A stretch of 64,000 bases of DNA from Imbricaverruca yamaguchii (Eukaryota > Arthropoda > Thecostraca > Neoverrucidae). The position numbers and the translations under genes are program-made. A model generated the notes under the pieces. The model worked only from the letters and a program-made list of their open reading frames with translations, was not told the origin of the DNA and did no database searches. How positions within the stretch are numbered: the first letter of the stretch is position 1; every line of letters begins with the position of its first letter. The stretch spans positions 186,001 to 250,000 of the forward strand of contig JAOTOL010001321.1 of the NCBI GenBank assembly GCA_034440575.1, given 5' to 3'. Of this stretch, positions 49,961 through 61,831 are shown piece after piece.

Positions 49961-50904
49961 GGCACCCGGGTCACTTTCGCGGCGGCGCGCGTGACCGCCA
50001 TCGCCGACTGACTGGCACGGACGCTTCCCACCCACGCGGCGTGACGATGGCCGTCACGCGCGGCGTGTCACGCGCCGATGCGCCGATGTCGCCGACAGCA
50101 GCTTACATCGGCGCCTGTGTCAACTCTACGGCGGCCATGGCCACTCGGTGTCGCCGGTCAGGTTGGTGTTGACCGCCAGGTTGATTTACGCGGGTTGTGT
50201 CTGTGTGACTACGGGACATGCTGTGACAGTGTTGGCCGATCACGTTGGTATTGTCAGTGGTGTCGGGGGTCGGGGGGGGAGGAGAGCATGCTGGTGCTAT
50301 GTACGCTGTCGGACAGACAGGTAGGCGAACGGTCAACTCAGATTGAAGCACTCTAAGGCATCCATCCGGACAGACGAGTAGTTGCTGTTGATGCCGGACG
50401 GTCGTAACTACTTATGTTGGTGGCGATGTTGAAGTCTCCCTAAAGTGTCAGACTGGTCTGATCACATACCGTTTGTCCCCACGCCAGTGCGACCCACAAG
50501 GCGCGGTAAAAGCAGCACGCCAAAGCACACACTTGAATAGCTGCACCTACATGGAACATGTGACCTGCCTCATTCATATCTTATCACAGCTCAAGCCCAG
50601 TCGTTAGGCTATCGACGCCGTCCATTTGAATTGCAAGTCATGTGGCTGTTTTATCGAGCGGACATGCACGACGACCATCGGCTCCGATGCGCGAGCCTCC
50701 AGCCTTCCAACTCAGCAGCACCTCAAAGGCTCCGGTCGGTCGCAGAAGTAAACTGCGTTCAGATCTGCGGCGGCTGCCGACCGGAGTTCAACACACGACG
50801 CAGCGTCCCGACCGCCGCTCCGGAAGACTGCACCCCGTCACTGCAGCAGCACTGCCTGAGGCGTCACGACCGGTGCACAGCCCACAACAGGGCCTATTGA
50901 CCGC
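49961..50904. other. Anonymous sequence upstream of the villin-like gene
   Basis: GC-rich to about 50160, then mixed. No gene or RNA recognised. Confidence 0.4.
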
Positions 50905-51433
50905 CTGATGGTGCACCGCCACTCACCGGCTGACCTTGGCGGGGCGCGGGGGAAGGGGCAGGGGCCGGGGAGGGGCGAGAGCCGGCGCGTGCACATGCGT
51001 CGACGCCAGCGCCGCCTGGGCGGCTCGGCGGCATGCGGCGCCGCCGGCCGCCGTAACGGACGTCGCCGCTGGAGCCGGCCTGCACGCTCAACAGTGGGCC
51101 GTGCGCGGTGCAGGAGGTGTGCCGGCGCGTCGTGAGCTCGCGACCGCGGCGTCACACGCGAGCGCGGCCGGCCGCGCCAGACCGGCCGGCGGTGTACCGG
51201 ACGTGCGGCGCCAGTCGCGTCAGTCGCGCCCTGGCCAGCGGTGGCGCGCGCCGGCTGAGCGACAGTGGTGGCGCACCGGCGCCAGTGGTGGCGCACCGGC
51301 GCCAGCGGCCGCTATCTGACGAGTGGAGTGTGTGCGCTATCGCGTCTCGGCGGCCGCGCCGACCTGTGATCGAGCCGGGCGGCGCCACTCTGTGTCGTGT
51401 CGCTGTGGTGCCCGCGTCCCGCCGGCCGCCGCC
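50905..51433 (+). promoter_or_regulatory. CpG-rich leader and likely promoter of the villin-like gene
   Basis: About 530 bp of very GC- and CpG-rich sequence directly precedes the start codon. No TATA box is visible. A near-perfect 20-bp direct duplication around GTGGTGGCGCACCGGCGCCA lies at about 51265-51304. An in-frame stop, TGA at 51317-51319, separates this leader from the coding frame. That it is promoter and 5' untranslated sequence is inferred from position and composition only. Confidence 0.4.
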
Positions 51434-53941
51434 ATGGCATCGACCGACCCCGCGTTCCGCAGCATCCCCAAGCGGTCCGTCTGCTTCCTGATCTGGCGCG
51501 TGGAGCGCATGGTGCTGGCGGCGCTGCCGCGCGACCAGTACGGCAAGTTCTACCGCGGCGACTCGTACGTGATACTCAGCGTGTCGGAGCCGGGTCAGGC
51601 CGGCGGCGCCGACACCAAGGTGCACGAGGTGGGCGGGCCGCTCTCGTCCAGCATCCACTTCTGGCTGGGCTCGCAGACGTCGCAGGACGAGGCGGGCGTG
51701 GCCGCGTACAAGACGGTCGAGCTGGATGACCTGCTGGGCGGCTCGCCGGTGCAGTATCGCGAGGTGGAGGGTCACGAGAGCCAGCGGTTCCGCGCCTACT
51801 TCCGCGCCGGCATCCGCCACCTGGACGGCGGCGTGGCGTCCGGGCTGACGCACGTCACCGACGAGTTCCAGCCGGTGCTCTACCTGGTCAAGGGCCGCCG
51901 CAACCCGGTCATCCGCCAGATGGCGGCCGTGGCGTGGCAGCACTTCAACGAAGGCGACGTGCTCGTGGTGGACGCGCGCGATGCCGTGTTCGTGTGGACG
52001 GGCGCCGCCGCCAACCCCATGGAAAAGATCCAAGGCGCCAAGCTGGCGCAGTCGCTCAAAGACGACCACGGCGGCGCCGACATCATCATCGTGGAGAGCG
52101 GCAAGGAGGCTGACCTGCCTGCCAATGAGAAGACTCTGTTCAACAGCCTGCTTCCGCTCAAAGAGCGCGAGGTGCGCAGCGTGGAGGCGGCCGGCTCCGA
52201 CGAGAAGCAGGAGAGGCGCGTGGCCGAGGATCTGCGCCTGTACCGGTGCAGCGACGAGGACGGCGCACTCAAGGTGGTCGAGCTGAAGTCGGGTCCATTG
52301 CTGCAGTCGGACCTCGACAAGAGCGACAGCTTCATCATCGACAACGGCGAGCAGGGCATCTGGGTGTGGGTCGGTCGACGCGCCACGCACAAAGAGCGAG
52401 CCGAGGCGATGCGGAACGCGCAGGGCTTCATCAAGAAGAAGGCGTACAGCAACGCCACGCCCGTCACGCGCGTCATCGACGGCGGCGAGAGCAGCGACTT
52501 CAAGAGCCTGTTCAAGTCATGGCGCGACAAGGACGCGACGATCGGACTGGGCAAGAAGACCTCCATTGGCAAAGTCGCGCAGACCATCCAGACCAGCTTC
52601 GACGCGGCTACCCTGCACGAGCACCACGACCTCGCAGCGCAGACGCAGATGGTCGACGACGGCACCGGCAAGAAGGAGGTGTGGCGCGTTGAAAACTTCG
52701 ACCTGGCGCCGGTCGCGCAGAAGGACTACGGCAAGTTTTTCAGCGGCGACTGCTACGTGGTGCTGTACACGTACGAAGTGCGCGGCCGCCAGAACCAGCT
52801 GATCTACTACTGGCTCGGCTCGCACTCCGCGCAGGACGAGCAGGGCACGGCCGCACTCAAGACGGTGGAAATGGACGACAGCCTGGACGGCCGGCCCGTC
52901 CAGGTGCGCGTCGTCCAGGGCAAGGAGCCGCCGCACTTCCTGGCCATCTTCGGCGGCCACATGGTCGTCTACTCGGGAGGCCGCAGCTCGGCCTTCGACG
53001 GCGTCAACGGCGGCCACGACGCCACGCTCGGCAGCGAGTACCTGTTGCAGGTGCGCGGCACCTCCCAGTACAACACGCGCGCCGTCCAGGTGCCATGTCG
53101 CGCCGGCTCCCTCAACAGCAACGACTGCTTCGTGCTGCGACACGGCGCGCATGTGCTGGTGTGGTGCGGCAAGGGGGCCACCGGCGACGAGCGGGAGGCG
53201 GCCAAGACGCTGGCCGGTCAGCTGCACAGCGAGCCCCAGATGGTGTACGAGGGCCAGGAGCGGCAGGAGTTCTGGTCGCTGCTGGGCGGTCTGGAGCCGT
53301 ACGCCAGCGACAAGCAGCTGGCGACACCCGACCAGCCGCAGCCGGCGCGTCTGTTCCAGTGCTCGAACGCGTCCGGCCGCTTCCTGGTCGAGGAGGTGCC
53401 CGACTTCAGCCAGATGGACCTGTCCACGACGGACGTGATGCTGCTGGACGCGTGGACCACCCTGTTCATCTGGGAAGGCGCCGCCTCAAACCGAACCGAG
53501 CGCGAGCAGAGCGAGAAAGCGGCGCTCGAGTACCTACGCACCGACCCGGCCGGTCGGGGAGTTGACACCCCACTGGTGCGCGTGAAGCAGGGCTACGAAC
53601 CACCCAACTTCACCGGCTTCTTCGGCGTGTGGGACGACCAGCTGTGGGAGAAGCAGCCCGACTGGGAATCGACGAAGCGGAGCGTGACCGCAGACAACAA
53701 GGGCGTAAGCATCGTGGCAGTGCACAACCACGCATCAGCCGTCCAGCTGCCCACCTACGACCTCCAGACACTGCGCGAGAAGAACCCCGACCTGCTGCCG
53801 ACCGACATCGACCCCGTCCTCAAGGAGCGCTATCTGAGCGCCGATGATTTCCAGGCGACGTTCGGCATGACGCTGGACGCTTTCTCCGCTCTTCCCACCT
53901 GGAAGCAGCATCAGCTGAAGAAGAAGGCCGACCTGTTTTAG
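51434..53941 (+). CDS. Villin-like actin-binding protein, six gelsolin repeats plus headpiece
   Basis: An intact 835-residue cytoplasmic protein of the villin/gelsolin superfamily. Such proteins bind, cap, sever and bundle actin filaments under calcium control. The start is the first in-frame ATG after a stop at 51317 and sits in GCCGCCATGG. Gelsolin repeats lie at about residues 15-125, 145-240, 264-365, 413-508, 535-620 and 636-735. G1 has GDSYV (43-47), WLGSQTSQDE (77-86) and VELDDLLGG (95-103). G4 has the matching GDCYV, WLGSHSAQDE and VEMDD. G42, D43, E86 and G438, D439, E469 fit type-2 calcium sites. The headpiece is 772-835. Villin HP76 actin-contact positions are all kept: K797, E798, W823, K824, K829, K830, L834 and F835. 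Length matches animal villins (about 830). The frame is uninterrupted, so the coding region has no intron, and third positions are mostly G or C. It could also be called an advillin- or quail-type protein. Confidence 0.95.
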   Translation: MASTDPAFRSIPKRSVCFLIWRVERMVLAALPRDQYGKFYRGDSYVILSVSEPGQAGGADTKVHEVGGPLSSSIHFWLGSQTSQDEAGVAAYKTVELDDLLGGSPVQYREVEGHESQRFRAYFRAGIRHLDGGVASGLTHVTDEFQPVLYLVKGRRNPVIRQMAAVAWQHFNEGDVLVVDARDAVFVWTGAAANPMEKIQGAKLAQSLKDDHGGADIIIVESGKEADLPANEKTLFNSLLPLKEREVRSVEAAGSDEKQERRVAEDLRLYRCSDEDGALKVVELKSGPLLQSDLDKSDSFIIDNGEQGIWVWVGRRATHKERAEAMRNAQGFIKKKAYSNATPVTRVIDGGESSDFKSLFKSWRDKDATIGLGKKTSIGKVAQTIQTSFDAATLHEHHDLAAQTQMVDDGTGKKEVWRVENFDLAPVAQKDYGKFFSGDCYVVLYTYEVRGRQNQLIYYWLGSHSAQDEQGTAALKTVEMDDSLDGRPVQVRVVQGKEPPHFLAIFGGHMVVYSGGRSSAFDGVNGGHDATLGSEYLLQVRGTSQYNTRAVQVPCRAGSLNSNDCFVLRHGAHVLVWCGKGATGDEREAAKTLAGQLHSEPQMVYEGQERQEFWSLLGGLEPYASDKQLATPDQPQPARLFQCSNASGRFLVEEVPDFSQMDLSTTDVMLLDAWTTLFIWEGAASNRTEREQSEKAALEYLRTDPAGRGVDTPLVRVKQGYEPPNFTGFFGVWDDQLWEKQPDWESTKRSVTADNKGVSIVAVHNHASAVQLPTYDLQTLREKNPDLLPTDIDPVLKERYLSADDFQATFGMTLDAFSALPTWKQHQLKKKADLF

Positions 53942-55945
53942 CCGGCCGGTTTGCAGGGCCCGAGGTACTTCATGGAGCTCGCCGGAAGCAGGTTCATGCA
54001 ATTGTGATGTGGCCTGTTTGTCCGATAGTCCAGCAGCAGGAAGCGGCAACACACCGGCACCGTTTAAGCCTAGCCTAATGTGAGACTGCCGCGTTGTGCA
54101 TGGAGCTCGGCGTCTTCCAGGCACTGATGATTTGATAGCTACCTGCGGGTGTGCTCCCAGTTAGCCTATCTGCAGTTATTGACGAATGCATAGCTACCTC
54201 GCGCACAGTCGCGAGAGCCAGATTGGCTGTTGGGTGACAGGCTACGTGTTGCGACCGTATGGTTAATTGGGCTGGATGATTGTTAATGATCACTACGGCC
54301 GATGCTTGGTTCGTTTCAAACGAGAATGCGTGCATGCTTGTTTCAGAAGTATGTGTCTGTTTAATGTTTCGACGGTATCGGCATTGCAATATATGTGCGT
54401 TGCATGTAGCATTGCAGTACACTTGAGGGACATTCACCGCGTATGTACGTCATTTTTCCTGGCGATCCAGCGCTGGATTGAGGAGTCAGAGATAAGTGAC
54501 GAGGAAGCTCTGGGAGAGAACGTTGCCGAAATGTACTCGATAGGAGAGCGTTAAATATGCTTTCCTGGTTTAGCTGATGATTTCATTTGCAAGGCTGCAG
54601 CTTTGCGGACAATGCATGTTCCCACACCACACACCGATATGTACAGGAAACGTTTGTCGCGACATATTTCCAGGCAAACAGCTGGGGAAAGTTTGGTAGC
54701 TGCACACTGTGCATGCAGTGCAGCACGTTATTTTCCTCAGAATGGAGTAACACTACTCATTACAGTGCGGAACGATGATAACGATTGGCTCCTTTCATTG
54801 TTGAATTTACTTAATAGCACAACTTTCTATTATTACGTGGGTTGTGTTATGGACATTGATACACGCGCAGCCACAATACTTAACCACAATAGAGAGGCGT
54901 TGAGGTGTATTCATAGGTATTTGACGAAGAAACAGCTGGTGATATGACAGGCAGAAGCTACGGTGAAATGAAAACGGTGCGAATTGCTAACAGAACTTCT
55001 GATAACCTTTGCGTCAAAATATAGTGTCGTAAAACGGGTGTTAACTATTGCAGCTGAATTTCGCCATATTGTATAGAACACAGATCAGGTGCCTCTCGTT
55101 CCAAAATGTCCAAATTAGACATTGCCTTTATTAGGCTTTTGTTTCGACCTGAACTTGGGAATGACAAAACACAGGTGCGGCATGCATTGAGAATAGCAAT
55201 GTTTCTCTAAGATTTGATCGGCTGGTCTTATGTGTGTATTTGCTTAACTTGCATTATGGCAAGCTCTTTGAGGCCGTAGTAAGTGATGTCCTGTGCTCTT
55301 CCGCAAGCAGTTTGGAGTAATTCAAATGTTCGTGGCCAACTGTCTCAACGCCACGAGACCCATGATACGATGCCACCTATCCAGGCATTTTCGGAGACCA
55401 TCCCTCCCCCTCCCTCCATCCGGTGAACAAACAACTTCATGAAAGGGGCACTAAATTAATTTGCTCTTTCTCCTATCTCCAGTTCATGCCGACCAGCTAA
55501 AAGTTGTACGGCCTGTTCTCCGTTCACGATGCCTGGAGCATTTCCTAGAATAGCGACTCTGGGCCAGTGAACCTCCAAGCCTCGATGCATGCTTGACACA
55601 TGATTGATGGTTGATGCATGGCTGACACATGGTTTCCCAGCGTCGACCTACAGATTGTTTTGTCGCAGCCTCCAACAGTGTACTTTTGTGACATCGCACC
55701 CGCTTCGCGTGCGACGTTTCTTCTCCCTCAACCATCTTTCAACAGAAATCGCCATCTTGGCTTGGCTCCCTCCACTTGCCCTGCAGCTGGGTTTGCGTCA
55801 CCACCGCAGCGGTGACGCAGCGACGACGGAATGTTGGCATGAAGTCACAACATGGCACTCCAAACCACAGCACATCGACACAAACCGTGGAAACGTAGCG
55901 TAGCGTGCACTAATGCGAATTGTTGCTGTATCGCCAACTAAAGTT
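53942..55945. other. Region downstream of the villin-like gene
   Basis: It probably begins with the 3' untranslated region. No AATAAA is seen close to the stop codon; the first I noticed is near 56311. There is no poly(A) tract after the gene. Short frames show no known motif. Confidence 0.4.
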
Positions 55946-55979
55946 CTCACCACAGCCGCAGCAGCGGCTGTGGTGAGAC
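55946..55979. repeat. 15-bp perfect stem with a tetraloop
   Basis: The arm 55946-55960 (TCTCACCACAGCCGC) is exactly complementary to 55965-55979 across the AGCA loop. It lies about 2 kb downstream of the villin-like stop codon. Confidence 0.8.
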
Positions 55980-56043
55980 GGCAACCGCACTTTAATTCAT
56001 GACGTAGATAACTCAGAGACAGGCGCTAAATTGAGTCTATGGT

Positions 56044-56129
56044 TCATACCAGGCTATCATACCGGCATACCGGCATCATACAGGCATCATGCCGGCATCA
56101 TACCGGCATCATACCGGTATCATACCGAC
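56044..56129. repeat. 12-bp minisatellite, about 7 units
   Basis: The unit is CATCATACCGGC, with variants at several positions. Confidence 0.9.
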
Positions 56130-58826
56130 AGCGAGCTGGCAGTCGTGCGCAGACCGGCGACAAGGAAACTACGTGGTGGGTCATATATCGAGGTATCGAT
56201 CTACAAAAAAGCCGCTCAACGTTATATCGTGTTGTTTTTACAACACGTGCTGTGGGAAGGTATGTGCATGGGAATATGAAACAGCCCTGCGGACATGGGA
56301 AACAAGGTAAAATAAACCCAGTAGGATCATCTATCAGACGTTGAGAAGGGATATAAGTCAATCAATCACAGAAGCTGGTTAGCATATTCAGTCGTTGAAA
56401 GGACAAGTTGAACGAGAGGGGAAAATCTCCGCACCTACGCTATACTTGATTGGCAAGGCATCCGTATTATTTCAACTAAATAATGTTCCAGACAAAGGCA
56501 AACCTTTCCCATCGGGGTCAGCGTGAAAAATCGCCCATTGTGTAGAACCTTCCCCCGATACAACGTGGTTGGTTCGGCAAAAATGTCCATTATTTCGGTG
56601 TTTCCGATATCACAAATATCTTTCAGTGTGGTGATGGTCTCGATTATATGTGAAAAATGTCAGGTCCGGAAGCACGTCCAAGCCGACGGACGTTTGAGCT
56701 GTGCTCGGGACACGTTAATATACTATAGGGCTTCTGACCGAGTATTTTGAAGCTTATATCAAAAGATATCGACAGAGCATAAACTTCAAAATACATCTCA
56801 AATAACTTAGTGACATATCATGTGACATGTCATCACCATCATGTTACCTGAGAATTGTCGTTCAACACCTTCCACTGATGGTGCCAAATATCCATTTCAT
56901 AACATAGAATCACTTCTTCAATTATTGTTCAAATTCTGATTGTAAATTGGTCCAGAACGAAATTAATCCTTTTTACAACACGTACCTCTGGTCGAACATA
57001 TGAGATATGCACTAAGTTAAAATTATGTATCTTGGTACTCCACGTCTTCAGTAAAAAGCAATGTCCATTAACACTGCAGATCCAATCAAGATGACAACTT
57101 GTAACGTTCAAGGGGTGGGTTTATTTCGCCAAACTTAAATGCCTACCTACATGCAACGCGCAAAACCAGCTCCCATGGGAAATATTTTTTAACCCGTATT
57201 ATCGCTGTTCATCAGGCAGGGGAGCAGCGACAATACGGGTCATCCAACAATCCTCTGCTGGATGCTGAGCCCCGTGGACAGCTCTGATGATCAGCTGACT
57301 GATCCGGCAGCAAAGCGGCATGTCACTCCGGTTCAGTATACACGGCCGCTTCCGCTCATTACTACGTACTTTTGTCTAGCGAATTCGGTGTCGATACCTG
57401 CTCAAGACCTGGCAACCTAGCCGGGATGCCCTCGCTGGGAACAAAATAAAAGTGATTAGGTCTCATCCCCAATCAGTGGCCTTCCTGCTCGCAGGGATAC
57501 AGGTGAAGCGAAACAAAGTGAAGTAAAGAGAAACAGGTACCCTGTGTCGTGTTTGCATCGAACACAACCACACCACTCACAGTTCTTTGCTGGGCGGTTC
57601 ATAAGCCTACCAGATGTCGCACCACCAGATGTTCAGATGTGTACCGGACATCGCACACCTCAGCGCCACCTTGGACGGGCACAGTTGACAGCACTCCGCG
57701 ACATTCTCCTTGACAACTCGCCGCAGATTGTGCTGTTTGGGCGCGTTTTCGATTTTTCTTTGACGAGGGCTTCGATGCAATTTATACCCTTTGCTAGTTA
57801 AATTCGTGTATGTGCGATATAAAAATTGAATGACCGTTAGTTATTGGCGCAAAATGGTACCAGCAGTTGACGCGCCCGAAAGGCGAAATAACTAAACCAA
57901 CTAACCAAACATCAAAACCACTTGTTGCCCATGCAATTTTTAAAGGCTAGGCTGAACTATCTATCTAAACTGCCCAGCTCATGCCAGCTCAGCTACAAGA
58001 ATTTCTGATCATCGTGCACTACTTAGCTGCAAGGAAGAAGTGGGAGTGAGAGAGGATCTTAACCAATATCATGCTAATGTTGCAGAATTTCCCATGACGT
58101 AGCAGCCATGATGATTCCATGATGCAGCAGTGTGCGTAATCTCACATGACATGACATTCTCTGGTGTATGTTCAATCTCACCTATCAAGCAGTCTCTGGT
58201 ATGCGAGCAATGCACACTAGCAGCTAGATCCTCATGTCCAATGATCGATATAAATAACTTTACAGCTAGTCAGATAATATGAATCATAATTTTGGTTTCA
58301 ATCCTATGATGGCTTCAATCCTATGATGGTGAAATTGGCGAATCCATCACAATATAAAGGTCGCATATAATACAGGGAAGACGCGGAAGCTTTCATCTGG
58401 CGACAGGTCTGTGAAATAAAAAATCGATATAACTCTGGACCAGCGAAGTGATCCTCCAATGATCGTATACACAGAGAGCACACTACGCACTGTGCATGCG
58501 GATACAATCCAAGCGACACAAATTATTTGAGCATGGAGGGGATGGCCATTGATGTTTCGTCCACTTCAACAGTACTGTGAGGCATCCAATTCTTAGAGCC
58601 TCAACACATAAACACACTGATGGAACGGAATAGTGTCTCCATATACTTTCCAACGCAAACTCCAGCTGCAAAATGCGCAATATCCCGACTGTTTGACCTT
58701 GGCGCTGCCGAGTTGATGCAGCTTCTGGTGCTTCCTGTGGGGCACCTCGCCACAGTCCGGCCAGCCTGGGGCGCAATCGGCTGATGAGCCGGGGCTATCA
58801 GCCGTCCGCCCACGCCGGCACACGAT
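56130..58826. other. Anonymous sequence with one hairpin
   Basis: No gene recognised. The hairpin at 57192-57240 is listed separately. Confidence 0.4.
57192..57240. repeat. 16-bp stem hairpin, 17-nt loop
   Basis: The arm 57192-57207 (ACCCGTATTATCGCTG) pairs with 57225-57240 at 15 Watson-Crick positions and one wobble-type position. The 49-nt hairpin is preceded by TTTTTTA and could be a small-RNA precursor or a palindromic element remnant. Confidence 0.7.
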
Positions 58827-60300
58827 GATATCATATCTGACCCGACCGGCGGATAGTCTGGCTGGTCCATGGCCACCACCACACCCGTAACCACCGTAAA
58901 CGTCACCACCCGGCAACCACGACCACCACCGCAACCATCCTCATCACCCGGCAACCACGACCACACCGCAACCACCCTACCACGCACAAACCGCACATCC
59001 TAACCGCAACACCCACCACGACCGCAACCACCACCACCAACCACAGTCACCACCGCAACCACTACCACACACACCATTCACCCGGCAACCACGGCCACCA
59101 CCGCAACCATCCTCATTACCGGCAACCACGGTCACCACCGCAACCACACCACCACCACAACCACGTCACCACCCGGCAACCACGACACCACCGCAACCAC
59201 CTCATCACCCGGCAACCACGGTCACCACCCGGCAACCACGACCACCACCGCAACCACCCTCATCACCCGGCAACCACGACCACCACCGCAACCACCCTCA
59301 CCACCGGGCAACCACGGTCATCACCCGGCAACCACGACCACCATCGCAACCAACCTCACCACCGGGCAACCACGGTCACCACCCGGCAACCACGACCACC
59401 ATCGCAACCAACCTCACCACCGGGCAACCACGACCACCACAGACTAAAAACGATATCATATCTGACCCGACCGGCGGATAGTCTGGCTGGTCCATGGCCA
59501 CCACACCAACCATGGTCACCACCCGGCAACCACGGTCACCACCCGGCAACCACGGTCACCACCCGGCAACCACGACCACCACCGCAACCACCCTCATCAC
59601 CCGGCAACCACGACCACCACCGCAACCACCCTCATCACCCGGCAACCACGACCACCACCGCAACCACCCTCACCACCGGGCAACCATGACCACCACAGAC
59701 TAAAGACGATATCATATCTGACCCGACCGGCGGATAGTCTGGCTGGCCATGGCCACCACACCAACCACGACCACCACCACAACCATCCTCATCACCGGGC
59801 AACCATGGCCACCACCGCAACCACCCTCACCACCGGGCAACCACGGTCATCACCCGGCAACCACGACCACCACCGCAACCACCCTCACCACCGGGCAACT
59901 ATGACCACCACATACTAAAGACGATATCATATCTGACCCGACCGGCGGATAGTCTGGCTGGTCCATGGCCACCACACCAACCATGGTCACCACCCGACAA
60001 CCACGGTCACCACCGGGCAACCACGACCACCACCGCAACCACCCTCACCACCGGGCAACCACGGTCATCACCCGGCAACCACGACCACCATCGCAACCAC
60101 CCTCACCACCTGGCAACCACGGTCATCACCCGGCAACCACGACCATCACCGCAACCATCCTCATCACCCGGCAACCATGGCCACCACCGTAACCACCGTC
60201 ACCACCCGGCAACCACGACCACCACCGCAACCACCCTCACCACCAGGCAACCACGGTCACCACCCGGCAACCACGACCACCATCGCAACCACCCTTACCG
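58827..60300. repeat. 19/38-bp array with an interspersed marker module (higher-order repeat)
   Basis: The base unit is close to GGCAACCACGACCACCACC (19 bp) and is commonly paired to 38 bp with a CGCAACCACCCTCATCACC half. A different module starting GATATCATATCTGACCCGAC occurs at 58827, 59452, 59708 and 59923. Each marker runs into TCTGGCTGGTCCATGGCCAC, and the last three are preceded by AGACTAAAAACG-like or TACTAAAGACG-like sequence. The array is therefore built from blocks of unequal length (625, 256 and 215 bp). The + strand is C/A-rich and T-poor. Open frames across it are artefacts. Confidence 0.92.
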
Positions 60301-61482
60301 GTAGCAGTGGTGGCATACCATACGGGCTTGGCATGCCAAGTATTTGCAGGCCTGTCCTGATCTGCAAATGCGTAGCATCGGTATCCGACTAAACACAAAC
60401 GTCCCAATGCCCAGTTTCAGTGTAAACATCACTGTGTCCACGTGCCACTTTCAATGCAGATTTAATCACTAACGAGGGCTCCCCATGCAGTACAAGGCCC
60501 CAATGATGGCAGGAAGAAGATATGTGGGTAGACAGTTTTCATTGAAGAGCGGACTTGGGCGCTCTATTTGCATGCATGCCTTCACTACGCAATTAGAATA
60601 GGCAACACGAATCAATCGATGTAGCGCATTCACTCCAACTCGTGGTGTGTTGCTATTGGGAAATGCCTCTCCTCACACAAGCTTCACGAGGGGACTTGGT
60701 GAACGTCGTATCACCATTATTTGTTCCTCTCGCATTACTCCCATTGCATACTTATTCTTACCGTGGCTTCTTATGGTTGCCGTGTCAAACCACCACCGCT
60801 TTCTCGGCTCTGAAGTATTTGAATTCAAATGCCGATCAATTGGAGCTGGCGGGACAATTTCCCCACAGAATGACCGAAGTAAAGAAAAAGTTGTGCGAGT
60901 TTTTCGGCTCCTAAGGAGTTCATTCAGCAAATATTGAGGTAAGATTTTCATTTTGTCCGATAAGCTTGCCAATCCGATGATATGGTTCGCATTTCGCAGC
61001 AAATGTTTGGTCGGCCCAAGCACATCGCCGCTGCTCCCAAAAATTGTTACCTCACAGAACATGTCACCGAGATCCGCATTTGCCTGTAACAAATCAAACT
61101 AAGTATCGTCCTTGTCGGATATCGTGTGAGATCCCTGGCTTGGGCAGTGTCGCCGCTTACAAGTAGCAATTAGAGCATAATGGTCTGAAGATGCTTTCGT
61201 GTCCATTGAAATACGCACGGTCTCGTTAGGTTATCATTGTTGAAAATGTAACTATTTGAAACACTTACAGAAAGCCGTCTACATAGTTCACCTCCTAGCA
61301 TATTCCAGAAAAGGTCGTTTGACTTTCGGTTTCTAGGTACAATTTTGTCGACTTCGTAACTTTAAAGTTTTTTGTTCGTGACTTTCGACATGGGTTATTT
61401 TTTTCCAGCCAGAACGTGGGGATGCTTAGCATCTCCCTCACCCTCGAACCCCGCTTCAAAATAAATTAACATACTTTGAGGA
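60301..61482. other. Anonymous sequence with unrecognised frames
   Basis: A minus-strand frame (60673-61092) and + strand frames near 60642-60937 overlap. A donor-like GAG/GTAAGA occurs at about 60939 on the + strand. Neither strand gives a recognisable protein, so no gene is called. Confidence 0.3.
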
Positions 61483-61701
61483 CTACACATTGCATTGGTC
61501 ACCTGATGACTCTCCTAGGATCAAGGACCGAATGCGGCATCGCCACAGCAGCGTCTGCAGTGTGACTTTCCTGCGAGCCGGCAAGCGGTTCGTGTACGGA
61601 TCAAAGGCCACTGATACCATGGGAAACGTTTTCTGCCATCCGGTCAGCTTTACGACAATTTCCCTGCCCGTCATAGCCGAGCATTTTAAACCAAAGTCCT
61701 T
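61483..61701 (-). CDS. Candidate coding fragment, unrecognised
   Basis: On the minus strand an open frame ending at 61483 reads MTGREIVVKLTGWQKTFPMV near its upstream end and RLPARRKVTLQTLLWRCRIR further on, with mixed, coding-like codon use. A second minus-strand frame overlaps upstream (to 61831) in another phase and contains FKMLGYDGQGN. This could be an exon, a decayed gene or chance. No family is assigned. Confidence 0.18.
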   Translation of the reverse strand, partial: KDFGLKCSAMTGREIVVKLTGWQKTFPMVSVAFDPYTNRLPARRKVTLQTLLWRCRIRSLILGESSGDQCNV

Positions 61702-61831
61702 TATTGTCTAAAAATGTCCATGAGGCGACTGCACCACATTTTTTTGCAGTCTCACTTAGCAATCTGGTATCGCCATCTGCCGACAATAACCTGCACAATC
61801 CGTTGACAGGCAGCCTTATTAGGAATAACAT

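Noticed and set aside
49351..50172. 273-codon proline/alanine repeat frame, collagen-like on the opposite strand
   Set aside because: It arises from the 27-bp GC-rich array. The flanks have no recognised domain and the other frames are also open.
51323..51433. A 37-residue N-terminal extension of the villin-like protein
   Set aside because: It would have to begin at a GTG. The first in-frame ATG is at 51434 with good context, and the G1 repeat starts soon after.
61601..61831. Short YDGQGN motif reminiscent of the ATP-grasp purine enzyme PurK/Ade2
   Set aside because: Only a few residues match. The surrounding sequence does not align and the frame breaks at once, so this is probably chance.
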